Positions 15,615 through 27,700 of a DNA stretch of 64,000 bases are shown piece after piece. Each line of letters opens with the position of its first letter. Position 1 is the stretch's first letter. A model generated the notes under the pieces. That model was not told the origin of the DNA, did no database searches, and saw only the letters and a list, made by a program, of their open reading frames with translations. Source of the stretch: Ruminococcus sp. (GTDB lineage Bacteria; Bacillota; Clostridia; Oscillospirales; Acutalibacteraceae); contig JAFQQF010000016.1 of NCBI GenBank assembly GCA_017411385.1, positions 141,448 to 205,447 of the forward strand, read 5' to 3'. The position numbers and the translations under genes are program-made.

Positions 15615-15846
15615 GTTTTCCACAAATTAACCAACATTAACATTTCGTTTTTCCACATTTCATAAAATTAATTTCCTTGGAAATAAAAATGTGGAAACCT
15701 CAAAAGTTTTCATCAATCCCTATTCGGAGAAATATTTCCCATTATTTCTCAGGATAATTGGCTTTTAAACAAATTCACAGCCCCAATAACTTACAACAAT
15801 TTATTATTACTTTTCTTTTTATTTTCTTTCAGAAAGGATTTTTATA
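15615..15846. other. Putative oriC unwinding region between dnaA and dnaN
   Basis: This 232-base AT-rich gap has three DnaA-box-like nonamers: TTTTCCACA at 15616-15624 and 15649-15657, and the reverse orientation TGTGGAAAC at 15690-15698, each one or two bases from TTATCCACA. Between the last two lies a 14-base palindrome (15671-15684). The 3' part (15790-15835) is almost pure A+T. The strand switch at dnaA and the presence of this cluster make it the best candidate for the initiation site; a role also as dnaA terminator is possible because the inverted TTCCACATTT/AAATGTGGAA arms can form a stem. Confidence 0.6.
15671..15684. promoter_or_regulatory. Noc-site-like palindrome in the dnaA-dnaN gap
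   Basis: ATTTCCTTGGAAAT is a palindrome except for its two central bases and matches 12 of 14 bases of the Bacillus Noc site ATTTCCCGGGAAAT. Its reverse complement shares 13 bases with 5609-5622. Noc binding is inferred. Confidence 0.4.
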
Positions 15847-16953
15847 ATGAAATTTACAGTAATGAGGTCTGATATTGTTCAGGCAGTACAGAATGTTTCA
15901 AGAGCTGTTTCAACAAAAGCAACTCTTCCTGCCCTTGAGGGTATTCTTATAAAAGCATACAACAATACACTTACTCTTTCAGGTTACGATTTAGAGCTTG
16001 CTATTACAACCTCTATTGAAGCAACAGTTTCAAACGAAGGCGAAATTGTAGTAGGAGCAAAGCTTTTTTCTGATATTGTAAGAAAGCTTCCTGAAGAAAT
16101 CGTTACCTTTGAAACTGACGAAAGAATGATTATCTATATTCAGAGCGGTAATGCTTCTTATCAGATTGTTGGTATTTCTTCTATGGATTATCCCGAAATG
16201 CCTAAGTTTGATGCAATGGATGAAATCAAAATCAATGCAGGCGTGCTTAAAAATATGATTAAGCAGACATTGTATGCTGTTTCTGATAATATAAACAAAC
16301 CCATTTACACAGGTTCACTTTTTGAAATCAAAGATAAGGTAATGAGAATTATCTCTATTGACGGCTACAGAATGGCAATAAGACGAGAGGACATTGACTG
16401 CGAGTCTGATAATAAATTCATTGTTCCCGGCAAAATGCAGAGTGAGATTTTGAAGCTCATCACCGACGATGAAAAGGAAATAACAATTATTGTAGGTCAG
16501 CGTCATGTTACCTTTAATGTTGATACCTATTCAATCGTTTCAAGAATTATTGAAGGTAATTTCCTTGATTATCGTACTACTGTGCCTAAGACTGAAGAAA
16601 CTGTAATCAGAATTAACACAAGACATCTGATTAATGCAGTTGACCGTATGGCTCTTATTACAAGTGAAAGAGTTCAGAGTCCTGTTCGTTTCACAATTAC
16701 ACAGAATGAAATCAAGCTTTCCTGCCGCACAGCTGTAGGCAGAGCTTCTGATGAAATTCCTGTTTCCACAATCGGCAAGGATGTTGTAATCGGCTTTAAC
16801 AACAGATATTTACTTGATGCTTTGAGAAATACCGAATGTGACGAGGTTATGCTGGTGCTTAACGGCAGCCTTTCACCTATGATTATAAAACCCGTTCAGG
16901 GAGAAGCCTTCCTGTTCTTAGTAGTTCCTATGAGGCTTAACGATGAAATCTGA
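15847..16953 (+). CDS. dnaN: DNA polymerase III beta subunit (sliding clamp)
   Basis: DnaN is the ring-shaped processivity clamp for DNA polymerase III. The 368-residue protein begins MKFTVMRSDIVQAVQNVSRAV and contains the three-domain repeat typical of the clamp, with LPALEGILIKA, YPEMPKFD and the C-terminal VVPMRLNDEI, close to the usual PMR-L end that forms the partner-binding pocket. The ATG follows agaaagga. The next gene starts 11 bases before its stop. Confidence 0.97.
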   Translation: MKFTVMRSDIVQAVQNVSRAVSTKATLPALEGILIKAYNNTLTLSGYDLELAITTSIEATVSNEGEIVVGAKLFSDIVRKLPEEIVTFETDERMIIYIQSGNASYQIVGISSMDYPEMPKFDAMDEIKINAGVLKNMIKQTLYAVSDNINKPIYTGSLFEIKDKVMRIISIDGYRMAIRREDIDCESDNKFIVPGKMQSEILKLITDDEKEITIIVGQRHVTFNVDTYSIVSRIIEGNFLDYRTTVPKTEETVIRINTRHLINAVDRMALITSERVQSPVRFTITQNEIKLSCRTAVGRASDEIPVSTIGKDVVIGFNNRYLLDALRNTECDEVMLVLNGSLSPMIIKPVQGEAFLFLVVPMRLNDEI

Positions 16954-17161
16954 GATTATAAAAATTAATGATGAATATATAAAGCTTGATTCTCTTTTGA
17001 AATTTTCAGGACTTGCTCAAACAGGCGGAGAAGCTAAAGTGCTTATTCAGAGCGGACAAGTGCTTGTAAACGGTGAGGTTTGCACAATGCGAGGCAAGAA
17101 AATGAGAAACGGCGACAAAGCTCAGTACGGTGACAGAATTGTAGAGGTGTCTGTTGTTTGA
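16943..17161 (+). CDS. yaaA: S4-domain RNA-binding protein YaaA (RlbA family)
   Basis: A 72-residue S4-domain protein between dnaN and recF, as in Bacillus (yaaA). The S4 core KLDSLLKFSGLAQTGGEAKVLIQSGQVLVNGEVC is complete. It probably binds structured RNA such as rRNA. The start overlaps dnaN by 11 bases and the stop overlaps the recF start by four, so translation of dnaN-yaaA-recF is coupled. Confidence 0.93.
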   Translation: MKSEIIKINDEYIKLDSLLKFSGLAQTGGEAKVLIQSGQVLVNGEVCTMRGKKMRNGDKAQYGDRIVEVSVV

Positions 17162-18252
17162 TAGTTAAATCTCTTGAATTTACATCTTTTCGCAATCTTC
17201 AGGACAATAAAATATATCCCGTAGAGGGAGTCAACGTAATTTACGGTGACAATGCTCAGGGAAAGACAAATCTTCTTGAAGCTGTGTGGATGTTTTCGGG
17301 AGGTCACTCTTTCCGCGGAGCAAAGGAATCCGAGCTTATAAACTTTGAAAGCAAAAATTCTGAGATTAAAATGGAATTTTTCAGTCAGGAAAGAGAGCAG
17401 ACAGCTTCAATAAAATTTACCGGTAATAAAAAAGAAGTAAGAATTAATGATGTGGTAAAGCCTTCATCGGCTTATTTATCCCAGTGTTTTTCAGCGGTAG
17501 TTTTTTCTCCTGAGCATCTTTCTCTTGTAAAAAACGGCCCGTCACTCAGAAGAAAATTTATTGACGGAGCAATTTGTCAGCAGGATGTAAAATTTGCAGT
17601 TCTGCTTTCAAAGTACAACAGAACGGTTTTTCAGCGTAATGCCTTGCTAAAAGAGATTTATAAGCATCCGGAGCTTGAAGAAACAATTTGTATCTGGGAT
17701 GATTCGCTGATTATGCTGGGTGCAAAAATTATTTCAAAACGTCTTTGCTATCTCAGAAAGCTTCAAGAGTCTGCACAGGAATTTCACAAAGGAATTTCTA
17801 ACGGAAAAGAAGAGCTTTTGATTGAATATGTAAGCTCTGCAGGAATTGAAATTTCAGACAATGAAGCTGAAATTGCAGAAAAACTGAGAGTTGGATTTGA
17901 AAAATGTAAGCGTGAAGATATAAAGCTCAGTTGCACAAATTGCGGTGCACACAGAGATGATTTGGATTTTCTCATAAACGGTATCAAAGCAAAAACCTTT
18001 GCATCTCAAGGCCAGCAGAGAAGTATCATTCTTTCTTTAAAGCTTGCAGAAGCACAGATGCTGTGGAAGTATTTTGATGAGCCTCCCGTGGTGCTTCTTG
18101 ACGATGTACTTTCTGAGATTGACAGAAGCCGTCAGGAGTTTTTGCTGAGCAATACAAAAGGCTGTCAAACCTTTATTACAGGCTGTGAGGTTCCTGTAGA
18201 AAATAAAGAAAACACAAAAATTTTTACTATCCGTATGGGAGAGGTAATCTGA
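17158..18252 (+). CDS. recF: DNA replication and repair protein RecF
   Basis: RecF is an SMC-like ATPase that loads RecA at gaps with RecO/RecR. It starts at TTG 17158 (ttga overlap with yaaA). Walker A is VNVIYGDNAQGKTNLLEAVWM, the signature region FASQGQQRSIILSLKLAEAQML, and Walker B PPVVLLDDVLSEID, all in order over 364 residues. The C-terminal end continues directly to remB with no gap. Confidence 0.95.
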   Translation: MIVKSLEFTSFRNLQDNKIYPVEGVNVIYGDNAQGKTNLLEAVWMFSGGHSFRGAKESELINFESKNSEIKMEFFSQEREQTASIKFTGNKKEVRINDVVKPSSAYLSQCFSAVVFSPEHLSLVKNGPSLRRKFIDGAICQQDVKFAVLLSKYNRTVFQRNALLKEIYKHPELEETICIWDDSLIMLGAKIISKRLCYLRKLQESAQEFHKGISNGKEELLIEYVSSAGIEISDNEAEIAEKLRVGFEKCKREDIKLSCTNCGAHRDDLDFLINGIKAKTFASQGQQRSIILSLKLAEAQMLWKYFDEPPVVLLDDVLSEIDRSRQEFLLSNTKGCQTFITGCEVPVENKENTKIFTIRMGEVI

Positions 18253-18528
18253 ATGTATTTACATCTTGGTCAGGAAACTGTTGTTGACAGCAAAGATATT
18301 ATCGGTATTTATGATATGGATACTTCTACGGTTTCAAAATGGTCAAGGGAGTTTCTGAAAAATGCAGAAAAAGAAGGCAGAGTGGTAAATGTATCCTTTG
18401 AGCTTCCGAAATCCTTCATAGTCTGCAGAGAAAAAAAAGACGGAAAAGAAACAGAAATAGTATATATAAGTCCTTTGAGCTCTCAGACATTGCTCAGAAG
18501 AACTCAGAGTAAACAGCTTATTACTTAA
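18253..18528 (+). CDS. remB: DUF370/RemB-family protein (extracellular matrix regulator RemB)
   Basis: The first residues MYLHLGQETVVDSKDIIGIYDMDTSTVSK are the conserved DUF370 start found in the gene that follows recF in many Firmicutes (YaaB/RemB in Bacillus). RemA/RemB-type proteins bind DNA and activate biofilm matrix genes in Bacillus; here the role is untested. The C-terminal part (VCREKKDGKETEIVYISPLSSQTLLRR) is longer and includes the SPLS-TL motif. The ATG is directly after the recF stop, so the two are coupled. Confidence 0.88.
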   Translation: MYLHLGQETVVDSKDIIGIYDMDTSTVSKWSREFLKNAEKEGRVVNVSFELPKSFIVCREKKDGKETEIVYISPLSSQTLLRRTQSKQLIT

Positions 18529-18560
18529 TAAATATTTATTCAGAAAACAGGAGGGTTTAT

Positions 18561-19358
18561 ATGAATAAAGAAAAACAAAAATGTCCTTACTGTTCCAGAA
18601 AGATTGAATATAAAACAAGACTTCTGGAGCATGGAAATGCAGAACACGATTGTCCTAATTGCAATAAAACTTCAAAGATAAGTCAGAATCCAAATATATG
18701 GATATTGCTTATTCTTTGCAGCATGGTTGCTCTATTTATTATGATTTTCTATTTTTCAGCAGCAAAATCTATACAAAGTATTTATGATGATGAGGGCAGA
18801 TTTGCATTTCTTGTTGCTTTATTCTTTGGAAAAGCTAAAGAGATTAAATGGATGATTTGGGAGCTTATTCCCTTTACAATATTTTTCTTTGTATCTCCTG
18901 CTTTTATTGAGTTTACACCTCTTAAAAGATTTATGGAGCAAACTCCTTCAAAGATTGATTTATCTGTTCCTGTGCGTACTTCTTCTGCAAAGGGGGATAA
19001 ACCCACAGGCAGAACAAGGAATATTCCAAAAACTCAGACAGGTTCATTTAACGGTGTTTATGAGGATATTTCTTCTTCCTCCGGCTCAGTTGACAGAACA
19101 AGAGCTTTTAAAATGTCGGATATAGAAGCTGAGGATAAAACATCGGAAAAAATGACAGATGTTTCTGCTTATTCTCAATCAAGGTCAGATTCATATTCAA
19201 GCGATGTACCGCTTAAAAAAGTTCAGCATCACGAGCAAGTGAGAGAATACACTCCAAAAGCAGAAAGAACTCAGAGAGAAGGAGTACCTCAGAAAACTGC
19301 TGTGCAAAATAAAAAGCCTGCACAAACTGCTAATTACTCAGGAAACAGAAAATTCTGA
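18561..19358 (+). CDS. Membrane protein with N-terminal zinc ribbon and long polar tail, unknown function
   Basis: I do not recognise a named family. Residues 8-33 carry CPYC...CPNC, a two-knuckle zinc ribbon. Two hydrophobic segments follow (about 48-68 and 96-115), then about 130 residues rich in Ser, Thr, Lys and Gln that look disordered (SSSGSVDRTRAFKMSD, RTQREGVPQKTAVQNKK). The ribbon and the tail would both face the cytoplasm. The gene is in the recF-remB-gyrB run, preceded by caggagg, so it is cotranscribed with replication genes; a role in sensing or tethering is only a guess. Confidence 0.7.
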   Translation: MNKEKQKCPYCSRKIEYKTRLLEHGNAEHDCPNCNKTSKISQNPNIWILLILCSMVALFIMIFYFSAAKSIQSIYDDEGRFAFLVALFFGKAKEIKWMIWELIPFTIFFFVSPAFIEFTPLKRFMEQTPSKIDLSVPVRTSSAKGDKPTGRTRNIPKTQTGSFNGVYEDISSSSGSVDRTRAFKMSDIEAEDKTSEKMTDVSAYSQSRSDSYSSDVPLKKVQHHEQVREYTPKAERTQREGVPQKTAVQNKKPAQTANYSGNRKF

Positions 19359-19425
19359 TTAAAGCTATTACAGGCAAATGCCTTAATATAAAAGTACGAA
19401 TAAGAAATATTAAGCCTTATAATAG

Positions 19426-21405
<1,980 letters not shown>

Positions 21406-21429
21406 AGCAAGGGAAAGGAGAGAAACTAA

Positions 21430-24015
21430 ATGGCTAAAAAAGAAAAGACCTATAATATTGACGAAAGTGCTTTTGCCAATACCAAAATTATAGACGTTGA
21501 TGTAAACCGCGAAATGCGTCAGTCATTCCTTGATTACTCAATGTCAGTTATCGTTTCCCGTGCTTTGCCTGATGTTCGTGACGGATTGAAGCCTGTTCAC
21601 AGAAGAATTCTCTATACAATGTATGAGAAGGGACTTGCACCCGAAAAGCCTTACAGAAAGTGTGCGGATACAGTCGGTTCCGTGCTGGGTTCCTATCATC
21701 CCCACGGTGACGCTTCCGTATACGATGCAATGGTTCGTCTTGCACAGGATTTCTCTATGAGATATATGCTGGTTGACGGCCACGGTAACTTCGGTTCCAT
21801 TGACGGCGACCCTCCTGCTGCATACCGATACACAGAGTCAAAAATGAGCAAGATTTCCACAGAAATGCTTGCTGATATTGATAAAGATACAGTTGACTTT
21901 ATGCCCAACTTCGACGACCGTCTGGAGGAGCCTACAGTTCTTCCTTCACGTTTTCCAAACCTTCTGGTAAACGGCTCAAACGGTATTGCTGTAGGTATGG
22001 CAACTAACATTCCTCCTCACAATCTGGGCGAGGTTATTGATGCAATGTGTATGCTCATTGATAACCCCGATACCGAGATTTGCGAGCTTATGGAGTGTAT
22101 GCCCGGACCGGATTTTCCCACAGGCGCTATGATTATGGGCAGAAGCGGTATCCGTGCAGCTTATATGACAGGTCGCGGTAAGATTACAGTCCGTGCCAGA
22201 GCAGAGATTGTAGAGGAAAAGAACGGAAGATTCAAAATTATTGTTACCGAGCTTCCTTATCAGGTTAACAAAGCAAGACTCATTGAGCATATTGCAGAGC
22301 TTGTTAACGAGAAGCGTCTGGAGGGTATCTCAAACATTGAGGACCACTCCGACAGAAACGGTATGCATATTGAAATTGACGTAAAGCGAGATGCATCCGC
22401 ACAGGTTGTACTCAATCAGCTTTACACATATACTCAGCTTCAGTCCACCTTCGGCGTAATTATGCTGGCTATTGTAAACGGCGAGCCTAAGATTCTCAAT
22501 CTTAAGGAAATGCTTGAAAATTACATTGATTTTCAGGAAGAAGTAATTACAAGACGTACAGCCTTTGATTTGAAGAAGGCTGAGGAGAGAATGCACATCT
22601 TAGAGGGATTGAAGATTGCTCTTGATAATATTGATGAGGTTATTGCAACAATTCGTGCAAGTAAGGATACACCTACTGCAGTTAATAACCTTATGGAAAA
22701 ATTCTCTCTCTCAGAGCTTCAGGCTCAGGCTATTGTTCAGATGCGTCTGCGTCAGCTCACAGGACTTGAGCGTGAGAAGATTGAAGACGAAATCCGCGAG
22801 CTTGGTATTAAGATTGCAGATTTCAAGGAAATTCTTGCAAGCAAGGAAAGACGTCTGCAGATTGTAAAGAACGAAGCAATCGAAATCAGAAACAAATATT
22901 CTGACGACAGAAGAACAGAGATTTGCTCTATAAGCGGTGAGGTTGATATTGAAGACCTTATCCCCGAGGAGCAGTGTGTTGTTACATATACACGTTTTGG
23001 TTACATCAAACGTCAGACTACAGATACCTACAAGCTCCAAAACCGCGGAGGAAGAGGCGTTGCAGGTATGACCAGACGTGAAGAAGACGTAGCAACAGAG
23101 CTTATGATTACTTCAAGCCACGACTACATTCTCTTCTTCTCCGACAAGGGCAGGGTTTACAGACTCAAGTGCTACGAAATTCCCGAGGGAAGCCGTCAGT
23201 CAAAGGGTATGAATATTGCAAACCTTCTGCCTATTACTGCAGAAGAAAAGATTACATCTATGATTCGTGTGCCCGAGTTCTCTGAGGATAAATACCTTAT
23301 TATGGTTACACGTCAGGGTGTTATCAAGAGAATTTCTCTGGAAGCATACAATACAAACCGTAAGGGCGGTTTGATTGCTCTTGAGCTAAACGAGGGCGAC
23401 GAGCTTGCATGGGTTCGTATGACAGACGGCAATGATTCAATCATTATTGCCACAAAGAAGGGCTTTGCAATCCGCTTTATGGAAACCGACGTAAGACCTA
23501 TGGGCAGACTTGCCCGCGGTGTGCGTGCAATAAGACTGCGTGAAGGTGACGAGGTTGTAGGAATGTCAGTTGCCCGCGAAGGCGGTAAGGTGCTCACCGT
23601 TTCCGAAACAGGCTACGGCAGACTTTCTGAGATTGATAACTACAGACTCCAGTCCAGAGGCGGTAAGGGTATCATCAACTATCATGTTGCAAAATACGGC
23701 GACGTTGCCGCAATCAAGGTGGTTGACCTTGAGGACGATATTATCCTTGTTTCCGAAGACGGTATCATCATCAGAATTCTTGCAAGCTCTATAAGAGTTT
23801 GTGCAAGACCTTCAAAGGGTGTTACGGTAATGCGTATCAAGGAAGGCAACAAGGTAGTTGCCGCAGCACGTGCTCCTCACGAAGAGGACGCGGTAGCTCT
23901 TGAAGCAGAAGAGGTAGACCCCGAAGAAGAAGCCGCAGACGCAGTAATCGACGAGGTTGAAGAGGTTATAGAACCCGACGACAACGAAGAAGAAACTGCA
24001 GAAGCAGAAGAATAA
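21430..24015 (+). CDS. gyrA: DNA gyrase subunit A
   Basis: GyrA carries the DNA cleavage-rejoining tyrosine, here in [12 protein letters not shown] (about residue 132). The quinolone-contact segment is [19 protein letters not shown]; position 95, equivalent to E. coli Ser83, is Ala. The C-terminal beta-pinwheel contains the GyrA-box-like [10 protein letters not shown] (QRGGRG group). The protein ends in a strongly acidic tail of about 45 residues ([20 protein letters not shown] onward). 861 residues, start ATG with aaaggaga upstream, 24 bases after gyrB. Confidence 0.97.
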   Translation: MAKKEKTYNIDESAFANTKIIDVDVNREMRQSFLDYSMSVIVSRALPDVRDGLKPVHRRILYTMYEKGLAPEKPYRKCADTVGSVLGSYHPHGDASVYDAMVRLAQDFSMRYMLVDGHGNFGSIDGDPPAAYRYTESKMSKISTEMLADIDKDTVDFMPNFDDRLEEPTVLPSRFPNLLVNGSNGIAVGMATNIPPHNLGEVIDAMCMLIDNPDTEICELMECMPGPDFPTGAMIMGRSGIRAAYMTGRGKITVRARAEIVEEKNGRFKIIVTELPYQVNKARLIEHIAELVNEKRLEGISNIEDHSDRNGMHIEIDVKRDASAQVVLNQLYTYTQLQSTFGVIMLAIVNGEPKILNLKEMLENYIDFQEEVITRRTAFDLKKAEERMHILEGLKIALDNIDEVIATIRASKDTPTAVNNLMEKFSLSELQAQAIVQMRLRQLTGLEREKIEDEIRELGIKIADFKEILASKERRLQIVKNEAIEIRNKYSDDRRTEICSISGEVDIEDLIPEEQCVVTYTRFGYIKRQTTDTYKLQNRGGRGVAGMTRREEDVATELMITSSHDYILFFSDKGRVYRLKCYEIPEGSRQSKGMNIANLLPITAEEKITSMIRVPEFSEDKYLIMVTRQGVIKRISLEAYNTNRKGGLIALELNEGDELAWVRMTDGNDSIIIATKKGFAIRFMETDVRPMGRLARGVRAIRLREGDEVVGMSVAREGGKVLTVSETGYGRLSEIDNYRLQSRGGKGIINYHVAKYGDVAAIKVVDLEDDIILVSEDGIIIRILASSIRVCARPSKGVTVMRIKEGNKVVAAARAPHEEDAVALEAEEVDPEEEAADAVIDEVEEVIEPDDNEEETAEAEE

Positions 24016-24022
24016 AAAATAT

Positions 24023-24058
24023 AAACAGGGATAGTTTCAGTTACTATCCCTGTTTTTT
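24023..24058. terminator. Terminator after gyrA
   Basis: Arms aaacagggatagt and actatccctgttt followed by a T run; the convergent SLOG gene ends inside it, so it serves both directions. Confidence 0.85.
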
Positions 24059-24384
24059 CGTCTGATTATATAAATTGTTTTATGACGTTCCTTAAAAACA
24101 TTTATAAATAATTTTGTTTCTATATCTTCTCCGTCCCAAAAGACAATTGCAAAATCCACATATTCCGCAATAAGATAATTTCTGATAAGCAGAGCTTTAT
24201 CAGAATATCTATTATATTGAGGAATAATTTCATTGTATTTTATATTATTTTTTAAAGCGAATTCTTTCACACATTTATCAAAGCCGTTGTTACCTGTGGA
24301 TATAATTTCCGTTATTTCATCAGAAATATATTTTTCAAGATTATATTCAGAAAGCTTTTGGGAGCCTGTTATTGCAATTCTCAT
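24037..24384 (-). CDS. SLOG-type (DUF2493/YpsA-like) nucleotide-binding small protein
   Basis: The 115-residue product begins MRIAITGSQKLSEYNLEKYI and has EIISTGNNGFDKCVKEFALKNNI, ADFAIVFWDGED-like and IYIIRRK segments, the order of a single Rossmann-like SLOG domain of the DUF2493 kind (G-S-R first loop, GG/GNNG second loop, xWDG third loop). SLOG proteins bind nucleotides or nucleotide-derived ligands; some act in conflict or phage systems, others in sporulation. It has a poor ribosome binding site and is divergent from the small RHH gene at 24484. Ligand unknown. Confidence 0.65.
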   Translation of the reverse strand: MRIAITGSQKLSEYNLEKYISDEITEIISTGNNGFDKCVKEFALKNNIKYNEIIPQYNRYSDKALLIRNYLIAEYVDFAIVFWDGEDIETKLFINVFKERHKTIYIIRRKNRDSN

Positions 24385-24483
24385 ATTATAAATATATTTT
24401 AGATATATTATGTGCCTACAATTAACATATTAACATATTATAAGTATAAAGTAAATATAAAATATATTTATTATGAGGTTAAT

Positions 24484-24654
24484 ATGGCTACTAAAAGTTT
24501 ATCAATCAGAATTCAGGAAGAAATGCTGGATAAATTGCACGTGGTTGCAGATTATGAAGGCAGAAGTGCAAACAGTCAGATTCTTATTTTAATCAGAGAT
24601 TGTATTGAAGCTTATGAAGAAAAGCACGGGGAAATCAAAATAGGAAATAAATAA
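24484..24654 (+). CDS. Arc/CopG-type ribbon-helix-helix DNA-binding protein
   Basis: The start is ATG 24484, with gaggt 6 bases upstream; the longer frame from 24412 reads through promoter-like AT-rich DNA. The 56-residue product MATKSLSIRIQEEMLDKLHV VADYEGRSANSQILILIRDC matches the Arc layout: a strand (SLSIRI), helix A (EEMLDKLHVVADYE) and helix B (SANSQILILIRDCIEAYEEKHG). Such proteins act as dimeric repressors. It is divergent from the SLOG gene, so it may control that gene. Confidence 0.75.
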   Translation: MATKSLSIRIQEEMLDKLHVVADYEGRSANSQILILIRDCIEAYEEKHGEIKIGNK

Positions 24655-24655
24655 G

Positions 24656-24696
24656 AAAACCGCTGTATGAAAAAATTAATCATACAGCGGTTTTTA
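24656..24696. terminator. Bidirectional terminator between the RHH gene and the YfhO-family gene
   Basis: Arms aaaaccgctgtatg and catacagcggtttt, perfect over 14 bases, followed by T on the plus strand and preceded by A on the same strand. Confidence 0.85.
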
Positions 24697-24706
24697 AGTT
24701 TAATAA

Positions 24707-27700
24707 TTATTCTTCGGTTGTGTTTTCGGAAGAGTTTTCTCCTTCAATATTATCAACTTCAGGAGTTTCTTCAACAGCTTCTTCAGCGATTTTTTCAGTT
24801 TCCTCTTCAGTTGCAACAATTTCTGAACTTTCTGAAATCTGCTCTGATTCAGAAGCTTCTGTTTTTTCTGCACTCTCTGTGTTTTCTGCAATATCGGCTT
24901 CAATTACCTTCTTCTTTTTCTCATAAAGCTTGATTGTAAAGAGCCATACAACAGGAGATGCATAGGCTTTATCTCTGAACTTGTTGCTTGTGAGCAGGCA
25001 CATAGCCGCAAAGAGAAGAACAGCAATAACAAAGGCAACGACACCAAGCACAAAGCCGTCGGGTGTGTAGGAGAATTTAACTGTATGATGTCCCTGTCTG
25101 AGCTTCACAGCGCAAACACCGTCGCCAACAACCACCATTTCAGCTTTTTCGCCGTCAACTGTTACAGTCCAACCCTTTTCGTAAGGAATAGAGGTGTAAA
25201 GCAGACCGTCGCGGTTTGTGTTTATTATTCCTTCCAGAACTGTATCAGATGCCTTGGTTGCCTTTAAAGTGCTTTCACCCAGAATTTTCATACCTTCTTC
25301 AAAAACATCCTTGTTGAGAGCATAGCAGAATGCACGCACGGAAGAAGATGCATCGGGCTTGAGTGTGCAGTAAAGAGAAACCTTTTCGCCGCCCTTGATT
25401 TCGCCGATTGAGAACAGGCAAGGCTGTTTTACGTTCATAGAGCTTCTGTTTGCATCATTCAGATAAACATTGCCCTTTCCTTCTGCACCGCTTACATAGA
25501 AGTATCCGAACAGAAGAGAATCTTCCTCGGGATAGTAATTGAACTTAACGTGCTTTTCAGCGGTTTTATCCTTGGGAGAGAAGGTGTAGGTGCCTTCTGA
25601 CGATTTGCTGTATGTGAGCAAATCGCTGTTTGAGTGGCCTACGTCTTTTACAAAAAGCTGTGTGTAAACAGGCTCTTCAATGCCTGTAGCCAACTGCCAG
25701 AACTTAATCTGATTTTCGAAGGGATTTGTGGTGTTGTCTTCAACCACAAAATTTTGAAGCTCAGAGTTGGTCATATAGCCCATAGGCAGATATGCTGTGT
25801 TTTCATAAACAACTGTGTTGCCTGAGCGGTCGGCTTCTTCCAGATAAGAGTTGTATACAGCACTGCCGCTGCGGGCGATTATATATTTAAGGTTCAAGAG
25901 AACATTGGTAACAGGGGAGCTTTCATAGTAGGTGTAGCGGTTGCCTGCCTTCCAGCCTGAGCAACCCAAGTATTCTGTGTATTTGGTGATGCTCACATTT
26001 GCCATGGAGTTAAACACAGATATGCCGTTATAAGAGTTGAGAGCACCGTCGTTGAGTGTCTGGGTGTCAGAAACCTCTGTGCGGAAAATATCGGGGTCGC
26101 CTTCTTCTGCCCATTTATCAATATGGCTTACAACTCTGTCCACATTGACAACATCCTTGGGATAGCCTGAGGTTGTGGTGGTGCCTACAGTGCCAACGCC
26201 TATAATGGCAGTTGCACACATTTCGCCTACCACTAAAAGGCAAAGCAACAGGCACATTGCTTTTTTAGGCAGAAGCTTGAAGGTGTAGAGAAGCAGGACA
26301 ACAAGCATCAGTCCGCCCACAGCAATGGATGCAATAGCGGTTGCTTTGTTAAACTTTTCTTCTTCTCTGAGGTAATAACCCACAATAAGCAGAGCAAACA
26401 CCAAAGCAGAAATAAGCACGTCAAGATAGGAGCTTTTTTCAATAAGGGTAAACGCCCTGAATGCCATATATATCAGCAGGAAGCTTACAAGGAAGCTGAA
26501 GCGATAGGGAAGCATATTGGGATAATGGAAGCCGTGCCAGATATAATCCAGATGACGGAAGATAAAGCTTACAAACATAAACAGCAGAGAGGAAAGACAG
26601 AAGATTCTCTCTGAAAGCTTAATCTTTCTTGCACAGAAGAACACGCCCAGAAGTGCTATGCACAGAAGACCGCAGGCTACATTGGGGAGTCCTTCTTTGC
26701 TTGTGGGCTCAATGAAGGAGGTTAGGTTTGAAACAATCAGATGAAGTGCCTCAAACACACCCTCGGCATCGTCTGTGCCTATGTTAATATCAAATCTCTT
26801 GGGGAAGGTGTTTGTTGATTTGTAGCAATTCTGCAATGCAAGGAAGGCAGGAATAGTGACAGGAGCTGTCATGAGCAGAGCTGTCACAGAGCAAATAATT
26901 GTTCTGAGCAAATCTTTGAAAGATTTTTTGAAGCTGTTCCAGCAGGAAACGGTGTAACCGATAGCTGTAAAAAGAACTGCGGCACAAATAAACAAACCGA
27001 TGTAGTAGTTAAAAACTACCGCAAGAGCCAGCGAAATTGTGAAGAGCTTAAACTTGCCGTCACGAAGCAGACATATTGTTCCTGCAACCACAAGAGGAAG
27101 CATTGCCACAGAGTCAAGCCAGATTGTGCACCAGTAATATCCCATATTAAAGGAGCAAAGTGCAAACATCACAGAGAATATTACAAGCGAAATATCGTTT
27201 CTCTTAAAAATAATTCTGAAAGCGATAGCTGTAAACATTCCTGCACAGGAGATTTTGATAACTGTCGCAACTGCAAGGTAGCCCACAAGTGCATCCTTTG
27301 GAATAAATACAGAAAGGAAGTTTAGGGGGCTTAAGAGGTAGTAGGACATCATAGCAATGAAGTTAGAGCCAAGACCTACGCTCCAAGTCCAGAAAAGAGA
27401 GCCGCCGGACTGAAGCTTGTCCTGTAAATCCACAAGGAAGGGGTAGTATTGATGCCACAAATCTACAACCAGCATCTGCTTGTCGCCCCAAGGATTGGCT
27501 GTGTTGGGGTTAGCGTTAATTCCCCATGAAGGGAAAAGCTGTCCCAGATGATAACCTACTGATTCCACCATAGTTGCAAAAATTCCGAAAGGTGCTATCT
27601 TGTAAACAGCAAAGGCTACTGTCATAAGACAGAAAGGCACAAGGAAAGCAAGAATAATGTAAACATTATTGCTGAAAAAGCCCTCCGCCCTTTTACCTGT

